DNA of 64,000 nt. Source: Wolfiporia cocos (taxonomy: Eukaryota > Basidiomycota > Agaricomycetes > Polyporales > Phaeolaceae). The notes below the pieces were generated by a model that saw only the letters and a program-made list of their open reading frames with translations, had not been told where the DNA came from and searched no databases. Location: assembly GCA_029448655.1 (NCBI GenBank), contig JACCLO010000001.1, positions 3,968,001 through 4,032,000 on the forward strand, read 5' to 3'. Within the stretch, counting starts at the first letter, position 1. The number at the start of each line of letters is the position of its first letter. Below are positions 48,350 to 58,402 of the stretch, one piece after another. The position numbers and the translations under genes are program-made.

Positions 48350-50505
48350 CTAGACACATATCCGCGCGTCTCCTTCAGGCGTCCATACTTTGCCAAGCGC
48401 GAGAAACATCGATATGGTCATAACAACCACCCCAAAGGTGACGCATCCGACCGCGGGGAGTTTGCTCCGCGCATACCACGGTGAGGTCCTATCCGAGAGT
48501 TGTATGTAGCATGCCGCGGGGAAGATGAAGGCGAGCGCTGTGGCAGATGCGCCGCCTGTGATTTCGAGCATCACCCCGAGATCGCAGGTGATGAGTGACA
48601 CTGTATAAGAACTTCATATCAACATATGGCAATAACGATGGTGTGCAGGACATACTGATCATAGCCGCACAGATTATAGCGGTTGTGAAGAAAACATGCC
48701 GCTGAATGTTGAAGGGCTCATGTGGGAAGAAGTATTGTTCAATGACCTGAAAATTTCTGGATTAAGTTATGGTCAAATGAAGTAGTGGTATATATTCACC
48801 TCTCGACACACGAACAGTTCAAGAGGGAGCGTGGTGAACATATTGAGCCCAAAACAAAAGCGAGCAACGTTGATGACTGTGTCATTCTATGTGCAAAAGT
48901 GGATGTCTATTGAGAACATGTGGACCCCTGGGAGTCACAACTCACGGCAGCAAAATTGTTCAAAATATTGCCTTGTGTTTTGTTCGTGAATACCAAGTAC
49001 GCGGAGATGGCAAGGGTGCTGCACGCCACCAACGACAAAGCAGTCGATATGTGCGTTACTTTCGCGAAACGATCCAGCGTCGGCGTCCGCAAGCTCCCGT
49101 AGATCAGCAACGAGTTGTGGTGACATACGAATGCAAACGAGATGACACCGATGGCCTTGAACACGCCCGGTCCCAGTACGGTGAATCGTTGTGTGGGATC
49201 GCCTTTTAATTCCGCGGGGACACGCGGACTTTCGACGAGGACAGACGCGACAATCGTCAGCATCCCGAGAAGCGCAAGGAAAGACGCGCGTGCGAGCTTC
49301 TCTATTGAGCGGTGAAGGGATAGCGGGTAGGAGACGCAAATAGTGCACAGCGCAATGACAAATTGGCGCCTGGTCAGGAGAGAAAGAACGGGGGTCGTAA
49401 CGAGAGAAGGGAACACAGAGCGGATTACGTGTGGAATTGTGTCACCTATAACATACGTTAGGGCGATTGGCAAATGAAAAATACTGAGGCACTAACCGAT
49501 GATGATGCCAAAAGCGCACATGCCTGAGGGAACCAGTTAGCGGCGAGCATTACCAAATAATACTCCTTCCATACCACCGAAGGCAAACGCAAATTGAAAA
49601 AATGATACCGCTGCTCGTCCGCTCGAACCGAAGCAGTGGTTCATGATCTCAATGTAAGAGTTCTGTCCGCTCAGTTTGGCATTTATGACAATGAGTCTAA
49701 TCGTCCAGTCGGTCACAGCGCAGAGAACAACAAGGAGGACTATCCCTGTCACAAAGCCCGCTTGATGCACGGCGTACGGAAGGCCTAAATTTTGAGATAA
49801 GCTTCGAGATACCCATCGGAGTATACACGAACATCCTCACCAATGATCCCTGTTTGTGATTTTGTCAGCATATATGCGGTGTATATCGCTGGATTTTACC
49901 TGCGCCAAGGATGGAATTAGCCATATTTGCGACAGAGTCGAAGAGCCCGCCGCCCGCTTGTCGTTTTGCTGCTATGGCCTCTAAGTCTAGATGGTCCTCG
50001 TCGTCGCCGTTGCCATCACGGCGCTCAAGCTGCAGCGTGCCATCTACACTTCTGCGTGCTGTCGCAGAGTCAAGGAGTCCTACAAGGAGCGGCACAGACT
50101 GGTCTCGTTGTCCGGAGCGAGAGCTCCTCCGCGACTGTGCGGACTCGAGCTGAGCGAGTGCCTCTCCATCCAGCTCATCATCGTCCAGCTCGTATTCTGC
50201 TCATTATTGAGCAATCATAAGAAGTTTGATTCTGCGGTCACCAACTCACGGGCTTCGCGACTCTCGAATGTAGACCTGAGCGGAGGACCAATCACCTGCA
50301 CGTCCTCTTGGAAGCGCACACTATGCTTTGGCTGAGCAGAAGTCGTGATGTCCAGAGCGGATGACTCCTCTTCGTCGTCATCAACAGAGAACAGGACATC
50401 ATCGGAGCCATGTGCTACAAGATGCTCGTCCGAGCGGTCAAGCAACGGTTGAGAGGCAGAGCCGCCCTCCTGGTTGTGATCGCGTTGCAGAAGTCTACCA
50501 AGCAT
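48350..50505 (-). CDS. AVT-type vacuolar amino-acid transporter (AAAP family)
   Basis: Amino-acid/auxin permease family member of the Avt type, predicted to move amino acids across the vacuolar membrane. Start ATG 50505; a hydrophilic acidic leader of about 170 residues holds HSVRFQEDVQVIGPPLRST. The family start motif GGGLFDSVANMANSILGAG is followed, across an intron, by IGLPYAVHQAGFVTGIVLLV. Further TM blocks: IEIMNHCFGSSGRAAVSFFQ, IALCTICVSYPLSLHRSIEK, FKAIGVISFAFVCHHNSLLI, HISTALSLVACSTLAISAYL, and, in the last exon, LGVMLEITGGASATALAFIF. Eleven TM segments fit the family. Stop TAG at 48350-48352. Converges with ERG8 (251 bp spacer). Closest named yeast group by motif is probably Avt2/Avt5-7, not resolved further. 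Confidence 0.88.
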
Positions 50506-51187
50506 TGCAACTCGTCATGGGCAGAGGGATACAAGCCAAGGATTGGTAAGGGTCAAGCGCAGCTAGTCGTCGACTGCGGGAAACGTAACGGCGTTCCGGC
50601 GCGATGCGAGTAGAGGTCAGTTGGAATCCTAGCTTGGGCAGCAAGAGACCTCAGCTACTAGAGTATTAGCGCAATGAGTGTGAGCAATAACTCATGAGCC
50701 AAATAGTACGAATTGCTGAGGTTCAAGGCGCAGCTAAGCAGACACCTGTCCGGTACCAACAGTAGGACGTGAGACCAGATCCGAAGTGTACGGGATATGT
50801 GACTAGAGTGGATGGTATATGGGACAGTAAGCAAGTAGTTCCGAAGCCCAAAGTAGGGCCAGCGATGTTCAATGGGACAGGACGTGAAACTCCCGAGTAC
50901 GCGATCGCACGAAATGAGAGGTTGAGCGCTTAAGCGCCCACCCACACGCGCCCATAACTTTCTGTGCGATGAGATACGGCGAAGCGCTCGTGCCACACAC
51001 GAAAGGCTTTATGTTTGTGTGGGCTGTAATCCTGACAACCTGCTCGGGGGCTGAAGCGCTGAAGCATCATCCTCCTTCATGCGAAATGCATATCTCGATC
51101 TGAGACATTGTTGGTCATGTTCGAAATATCAATGTTGAATCGAGAACGACTCGGGCGAATGCCTCACTTAGCCACCACCAGCCCACA
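50506..51187. promoter_or_regulatory. Divergent spacer, AVT gene / PL14 gene
   Basis: 0.68 kb with both promoters. Contains GCGCTTAAGCGC, a 12 bp perfect palindrome near 50925-50936. No gene recognised. Confidence 0.4.
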
Positions 51188-52527
51188 ATGTTCGTCTACA
51201 TACCAGCAGCGATATTGCTCTTGTACGCACAGACTGTTCACTCTGTCACCAGTATTGCCCTTCCTTCAGCAATCGCGTCTCGCAATGCACTGACTACAAG
51301 CACTTTACTTCCCTATCCCACCTCCACCCTTTCCTCCTCCGACACGCAGAAGTTCCTTCTGTCCTCGTGGTCACTTAGTACAGACCGCATCCAGGACGGC
51401 GGAAATAATCTCGCATTTGTAGACAATCCCTTTCTCGACTCCACCGCGCCCGTAGGAATAACCGCATCCGCACCAGTCCTGCAGGTCACATACCCTGATG
51501 GTAGCTTCTCGCACGACACAGGAGGTGCACAGCTCTACGCATTTTGGAACGCATCAGACACAAACAGCTCTGATACACAGTTTCATTCCATGCTGCTTTC
51601 TTACGAGGTTGCGTTCGACACGGATTTTGACTGGGTAAAGGGAGGAAAGCTACCGGGGATCCGTGGGGGACCAGACGTCTACGGGTGCTCTGGTGGTCAG
51701 CCAACGAACGGATCTGACTGTTTCAGCACGCGGGTGATGTGGCGGACCGATGGTCAAGGCGAGGGTACGTGCTCACATGCACTCTACGCGCCTCTGAATT
51801 CCATTGAAACGAGCAATGCTGCACGTGAAGCATACGCCTATATCCTCGAGTCCGATGGTCTCTGCACGGATTCAGATGTTATCTGCAACTCCGATGATTA
51901 TGGGACGAGCCTTAATCGCGGTTCTTTTGATTTCATGGCTGGACGGTGAGTTCTTCAAAGGTTTGAACCAGGCTATGGGGGATAGTGAACAACTGCGCGC
52001 CAGATGGAATCGGGTGACGCTCTTGGTTCGTCTGAACGATCCTGACATGGCAAATGGTCAACTATCCTTGTAGTAAGTGGTTATTATATAGCCGGCTTCT
52101 CAGATACTTACAACATGGCTTGAAGTTACAATAATATGAAGGCACTAGAACACACCAATCTGCAGTACAGAAATACTTCAGACGTGGGCATCGGTGGACT
52201 GTACTTCTCGTGAGTTGCAACTACTCTGTCAATCATCCTACGCTCGACATGCCTACATTATTTCACAACTAGTACATTCTTTGGAGGTATGCTGTCTTAG
52301 CACCTTAGGACGAGAAAATCGTTTTCAAAATTCCATTTATAGGGAGCGATGCAGCCTGGGCCACTCCACGCACCGTGCATGCATACTTCAGAAACTTCCG
52401 GATGTGGGGAAGCATAGAAGGATCGAACAACACCGCAACATCGGGTTCTCCACCGACACGGGTTAATGTCTGCTTGTCTGTATCAATCTTGATACTGCTG
52501 AGCACTTTGATCACTTTCTGCAGTTAA
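51188..52527 (+). CDS. Secreted polysaccharide lyase 14-like protein, possibly GPI-anchored
   Basis: Starts at ATG 51188 with a signal peptide (MFVYIPAAILLLYAQTVHSV). The body resembles fungal PL14/alginate-lyase-like proteins (glucuronan/alginate beta-elimination): SMLLSYEVAFDTDFDWVKGG, KLPGIRGGPDVYGCSGG and DCFSTRVMWRTDGQGEG. Exons 2-4 add WNRVTLLVRLND, LQYRNTSDVGIGGLYFSTFF and TVHAYFRNFRMW; the last junction restores FGGSDAAWATP. A C-terminal hydrophobic run (LSVSILILLSTLITF) after a Ser/Thr/Asn linker suggests a GPI-anchor signal. Stop TAA 52525-52527. Several N-x-S/T sequons are present. Function as a fungal or algal glucuronan lyase is family-level inference; the substrate is not determined. 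Confidence 0.82.
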
Positions 52528-53214
52528 TTTCAAGTATATAACCTTAGTCTGTGTTCGTCAACTATTATAACCGGTAACCCTGGACACCACGAAGTACTGT
52601 GTCAACCTTGTGGCAAGTCGCTGGGTCATAATATGTCAACGCAGTGCAGTCGCGGCGATTTCAACAACTTGCGTACCTCATAATAATATACAAGCCAATA
52701 ATTCAGGAAGTCGTTGTCATGGGTCATTTGGCTATCATCTCAAGAGTAGTTCTGCTCTGGTGACGTTAACCGAAGATGTGTACAACTACTTTGAGACTCA
52801 GGCAACAGTAAAGCAACAATCACGTCACTCACTGTGCATAGCAGATGTCCAATGTCAGCTTATCTAAGACAAATAATATCAGGCTATCGTGCGGGAAGAT
52901 GTTCGATAGTAGTGATCAACAGGAGTTAGCTGAGATCGTTCACCGCAGTCCAGCGTAGAATTGCAGTCGGTAGCGGGTTAAAGAATAAGGCGAGGCCTGC
53001 TCTCGGAGAACCTCGTCTGCCGATGATGCATATGTGTATGGGCATGTAAACAAGCAAAGTAAATCCTGCCAAGCGCTAAACTTGTGGCTCAAGTCCTTTG
53101 CGTTCATGGGCGTCTGTTAGCTTAGGTAACGCATTTGGCAAGCCACTTTCGAGTCTTGTACTTACTGCTTACATTGCTTCCCTCCATTCATTTTGTCCCA
53201 TCGAACGAACTATT
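52528..53214. other. Intergenic, upstream of RPB3
   Basis: 0.69 kb between two plus-strand genes. A plus ORF at 52610-52867 has no recognisable domain. The RPB3 promoter should lie in the last 200 bp. Confidence 0.4.
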
Positions 53215-54757
53215 ATGTCTCAAGAGCTAGAACCTATTGTTCGCATCCGCGATGTCAAGAAAGACCACGTCAACTTCGTGCTCGAGAATGTCGATCTCGC
53301 GTATGGCACGCTCTACCTGTCCCGCCATGGGTCATAATAGCAACTTATGCTTACAGGTTCGCTAATTCCTTCCGCCGGGTCATGATGGCGGACATACCTA
53401 CGGTTGGTGAGCATATCAGCTATCCGGGGATAGTGCAGAGACTACATAGAGACTGCAGCGATTGACCTAGTGGAGATCGAGACAAATACGACTGTTCTGC
53501 CAGACGAGTTCATCGCGCACCGCCTAGGCATGATTCCATTGGTTAGTCACAACTGCGACGAAGCCATGCGGTACACACGAGTAGGCTTCATACCCTCTTG
53601 ATAGCCCTTCATTCACCTCCATTGCTTAGGACTGCACATGTCTCTCGTGGTGCCAATTTTGCGCGGTAGAGCTTACTCTCAACGTCGCCTGCAACGAGTC
53701 GGTAACAATGGACGTTACGAGCGCACACCTTGATGTGACGGGGCCCGTGCCACATTCGCAGAACTGGAATGACGATTCAGAGGGTGCGGAGGAGCTTGCG
53801 AAACGGGGGAATGACTTCGGGCATCCGGTCGGAAAGAGTGTGTATACCATCGTCCAACGCAAGAGATCTCACTGAGCACTTCTTAGGTGACCCAAATGTT
53901 CCTCCTGTACTTATCTGTAAGATTAGGAAAGGCCAAGAGCTGAGGCTTCGTTGCGTAGCGAAGAAGGTACGTGTTGCCCTCCGGCGTTCGTCGTGCCACT
54001 CAAACGCTGCTCATAAGGGAATCGCAAAAGAGCATGCGAAGTGGTCGCCATGCTCAGCAGTGGCGTTTGAGTACGATCCGCACAACAAGCTACGGCATAC
54101 ATCATACTGGTTCGAGTCTGATGCGCGGGCCGAATGGCCCCTAAGTGAGAACGCGAAAGAGGAGGAGCCACCACGGGACGACGAGCAATTTGACTTCAAT
54201 GCGAAACCCAACAAATTCTACATGGACGTGGAGACAGATGGCAGTTTGGGTCCACAGGAGGTTGTGATGAAGGTATGTCAACTTTTGTGGCATTGAAAAC
54301 AATGACACCATCAACCAGAACATCATGTACGTAGGGCCTCCAAGAACTTCAAACAAAACTCGCCAACCTGATTCTCGGACTCAAGCCCGAACCAGAGCTC
54401 GACATGCTGCCCGGCGCTGACACCTCTATGCCACAAGCCAACGGCACAGGCGGCGGGGGCGGTGCGGGAGCCGGCGGTACGGGATGGAGTCATGGAAATA
54501 ACTGGGGATCAAGCCCGAACGCGCACGCAGGCTGGGGCTCAGCAAGTCCGGGTGCAAACGCAGGAGGGGCCTGGGGTGCTACTAGCCCGCGGACTGGGGG
54601 CGCCTGGTCGCCGGCGGGCGCGGGCGCAGGTGCTGCGGGCAGCGGAGGCTGGGGAGGTGCCAGCCCCGCTGCGACGGGCTGGGGAGCGGGAGGCGGTTCG
54701 GGTGCAGCTGCCGGCTGGGGAAGCCCTGCGCAGAACTTGAACGGGTGGAACACATGA
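53215..54757 (+). CDS. RPB3: RNA polymerase II subunit RPB3 with Gly/Trp-rich tail
   Basis: Alpha-like subunit of RNA polymerase II that dimerises with Rpb11 to start core assembly. Start ATG 53215 ([20 protein letters not shown]). Next, across introns: [43 protein letters not shown], and the zinc loop [20 protein letters not shown] (C-x-C-x3-C-x2-C). Then [40 protein letters not shown] and [20 protein letters not shown]. The last exon starts [14 protein letters not shown] and continues into a tail of about 115 residues, mostly Gly/Ala/Ser with eight or nine spaced Trp in GW/WG contexts (for example [21 protein letters not shown]), ending NGWNT at TGA 54755-54757. The tail is absent from budding-yeast Rpb3. 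Confidence 0.95.
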
Positions 54758-55072
54758 GTTATTCCACTATGCTTGCTTCGTCCTTGCAGGTATTGTTTCC
54801 CACCTAGATCGCGGGCTTTGAGACCTGCTATGCGCCTTCTTGATCATCACTGCACTGATGTGTCTGAGTAAGGGAAGAACATGTAATTCCTGGTAAGACA
54901 GCAATGTACGGCAAGATTCATGAGATAATATACAAGGGCAAGTGTACATTTCTAGACTTATTGAGGTACAGTTACCTACAGGCATCACAAAGCCCGAGCA
55001 TCAGACAAAGCGTGGATCTCTTGAATAGCTGAACAATGAAAGCGTGGAGACAGAATAATTCACAGCGTAGCG
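54758..55072. other. Intergenic, convergent 3' ends
   Basis: 315 bp between RPB3 and the RING gene. No coding signal seen. Confidence 0.45.
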
Positions 55073-57192
55073 TTACGGAGTCCGCTGGTTGCGTCTCTTC
55101 TTCTTACTTGACGGCTCGGGAATTTCAACCGGACGTTGGCAGACGGGGCAACGTCCAGAGACGTCAATTAGCCAGGGATCAACACATGTTTGCTGGGTGA
55201 AGGGAGAAGGATCAGCGCTGAGAACGACCACAGTGACCAAGGTCGAGCAGGACATACGTGGAAGACATGACCACAGTGCAGCAATCGCAGCGGCTGTGCA
55301 CCTTCTCCAGCATCGTCCAAGTGCAGCCTATCTCGCTCCTCCTGCGTGACTTCCTCCACTTGAACTTCCTGAGCTTGCTGATCACGGGCAAGTTCTACCG
55401 GCTGGTCGCCCTCACCGGCCACAGGGCTTGCCTTCGCATCAGCGGAAGCGTCAACTTGAGCCCCAGGGCCCTCCCCTGCCCCATCTGTCCTCTTGGGTTC
55501 CTCGAAGTCCAGCAAGCAAATTGCGCACACTGCGCGATTACCTTCAAGGCGCACGAACGGGTACTCGCTCGGCTCCCACTGCTCCTCCCACGACATCTTC
55601 TTCTCCCTACGAGGCCATCCAAGAGAAGGGCGAGCAGGCTTCTCCTCCGCGCTCTGAGACTTATTGGCGTCGTCCTTGCCCTTCTTCCGGCGCAGGAACG
55701 CGAATCGGCGGCGCGGCGGGCGCGAAGGCTCCGGGCGCTTAGGCGGATACGTATACGCTACGGAGGGCTTGACGATGGGCTTGTTCGAATTCTTAACAGG
55801 CTCATCGGGAGGCGGGGGGATGTAAAGCACGAGAGGAATCTGGTCGACGATAGACTTGGGCAGCTTTCCGATGTCGGGCTTGATGTAGTGCGGGTTCTGC
55901 AGCGGATGCCGGCCGAGGCAGAGCAGCACGATGTTCCACAGCACCTGGGAAAACGTGAGCGCGACGCTGGTTTTGATCGCGGTGAGTGACAACATACGTA
56001 AATCACAGGCCCAAATACGAACACCAACAAGCCTAGGAGGAATATCTCCATAATCATGATGTACAGGATGCATAGTATCCCGAACGTGAGCCACCACACG
56101 TGCGGCGAGGAATGGCGACAGTCGTTGATGGACGTGTACTCGAGGATATGCGCCGTGAGGAACCACGCAAGGGACATAAACGTACCGAGGAGGGTGAGAC
56201 TAGAAAGGAAGGAAGCGCTTAGTTTGGTGCATAACCATGGGCCCAATGACGTACCGGGAGTATAGATGTGTGTGGGGAAGGTGAACGGGAGGCTCTGCAT
56301 TGGGATCATTGGGATCTGTTGCACCTGTTGCACCAACAGAGTTCGCTGGAGGCCCATAGCGCGGAGGAGGCCTGTATCCCGGCGGGGCTGCAGCGCGTCC
56401 TGGTGGTGCCGGGGACTCAATATCCTCTCCATTGCGCCTGCGCTCTTGTCTGCTGACGAGTTGTGGTTAAAAGTTCAAATCAGAGCGCATACGCTTACAT
56501 TCGTCGCACCTCACAATCTCTTCTCCATCCCCAATATGACAAGATACTACCCAATGCCACTCTGATTAACCACAACGCATCCCATACGCCCAGGGGTCGA
56601 CTACAGGCCCGCCATTCTGAAAGCCCAGGTTGAGTGGGACTTTCTGTATGTGCTGAATAGGCCAGCAGAGTGATAATGATGACAAACTACACAACGTTAA
56701 TTCGAAATCGATGAGCAGATCGAAGCAACGAACCTCTGCGAAACTGAATGTCAAGCTCCAGCAAACAGAGAGGAACCCCCTCCGTTCTTTTGCATTATCT
56801 CCAGAGTATCCTATGAACACAAGAAGCTTATCAACGGCAGAATTCGGTTGGTTCGCTTGTTGGCGATTTTGTGGTTGTGGCCGTGGTTGTGGCCGTGGTG
56901 TCGGTGGTGGGGGTGGTACATTCCATGGCCATTGTGGGTCGTGAATGCGTGCGGCTTCGGGAGGGAGGGGAGCCGTAGCCATGGTGGGGGTGCGAGGCGG
57001 CGTCCGAAGCCGCTCTGTACGTCCCAGGCCCCTCACGATCGCCTGTGCGTGGTCCTCACTTGCGTGGCGACGAGGAGTGGACAAGGCTGGAGGTCCGACT
57101 GTGCCTCCGGAGCCTGGGAGATTTCCGGCTGACTGCGCCCTCCGCAAGACATGTACGTCAAAGCTGGAGGCCGCTGCCTCCATCATCGACAT
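55073..57192 (-). CDS. Multi-spanning RING-H2 membrane E3 ubiquitin ligase
   Basis: Start ATG 57192 (MSMMEAAASSFDVHVLRRAQ). A Pro-rich leader of about 115 residues is followed by SVCWSLTFSFAE, joined by an intron to FVIIITLLAYSAHTESP, then WDALWLIRVALGSILSYWGW. A second intron leads to a Pro-rich loop (PPGYRPPPRYGPPANSVGAT), and a third to LTLLGTFMSLAWFLTAHILE, WWLTFGILCILYIMIMEIFL and LLVFVFGPVIYV, giving four or five TM helices. The C-terminal cytosolic part has basic and Pro-rich stretches, then RING-H2: CAICLLDFEE, an 80-residue acidic loop, LLHCGHVFHQTCVDPWL and CPVC (C3H2C3). Stop at 55073. Layout resembles plant At4g11680-type E3 ligases. Alternative frames over 56266-56432 exist; the chosen one keeps phase at both junctions. 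Confidence 0.85.
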
Positions 57193-58402
57193 GGTCACCG
57201 GTGGAGACGATTACGATCCTGGCTCCGCGATATGGGCCTGGACCAAACAAAGTCTAGGACAGGTAAGTCGAGGTCTATTGGTCTTTGCCCCTGTGAGGGC
57301 CCCGTGTCTCTGAACCTGAGGTAATCATATTAGCAATATGCCAGATGAAAGCTGGGGATATGCGTACGGGTAGTCACGTTGCCACAACTCGCACACTGCC
57401 TCAGACCTGCGGTCAACGTGCCAAGGATCAATGACAATTTATCAGACGTTGAGCATTCAACCACAACGAGGGATATGGGTTCAAACGTTCAAGGCGGGCG
57501 AGCCGGCCTCCAGAGCGGCCGCAGAGGCTTGTGGCCAAGGTTGCACAGCATTGGATAACTCACGCTAAGCGCTCCCGCCGATCGGGCGCTTGTTGGGCGC
57601 TTTAGATCTCCGTGAAAGATATCCCGCCTTGCGCGGCCCGATTTCGTGATAAACAGAAATACAAGCGGGACGTTGGCAAGAACAGAGGAAGAGATGGAGA
57701 CTGAAAAGTTCGCTGCCGCTTGCGACTGATACGCGTTTGTCGCTCAGGACCCTAGCCTCTCCAAGCGCTGGTGGCCGAGGCGATCCGGCCGCTATGCGGG
57801 AAGGTGAGTCGAACTAGGTCGTACCCGGGGCCGAGTGCACACAGGTGATCGGTTCGTTAGGCGACCGGCTGTAGGTCTTGCCCGCGCCCGCAGCACATCT
57901 CAGGCTCAATTGGTTAACATAACTGAGAAAGGTCGTTTTGACGGGACATAGGTGCTCAGGCAACCGTCGCCAATGTACCAGGAGCGCAGAGGCCATCGCA
58001 GCGCGAGAGAAGTCGTGGTGATGGTGAGAGACCATGCGTTGCGGAGATCATCTTAATGTGGAGTTTCAAATCGGCTGCACTATGTAGATCTGCAAGTTGC
58101 GAAAACAGAGGAAACGGGACCGCGTCGGAGTACCACACACACTTGATGCGGCCGAGCGCATTGTTGTTCATTCGGCATCAGAGTATCATCAGACTGTAAA
58201 CCCTCAGCTTTAAGGCCTAAGGTATCGGATGCAGTTTCGTGCCGCTTGTACACGCGGTTGGTTCATTTATGCTCCACAACGGCACGGTAATACAACAAAT
58301 TATCAGGGGAATTAATACCACAGCTCAGATATTAATGGTACAGGTGGGCCAGCGATGACGGCAGAATCAGTATCTTACACAAGCGACATAGCATCGGTAG
58401 AT
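57193..58402. other. 1.2 kb interval without a recognisable gene
   Basis: Upstream of the RING gene and downstream of GTPBP1 (both minus strand). It is GC-rich near 57540-57640, with several GCGC-type short palindromes. ORFs of 70-120 codons lack domains and overlap in opposing frames. Presumably the RING-gene promoter. Confidence 0.4.
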
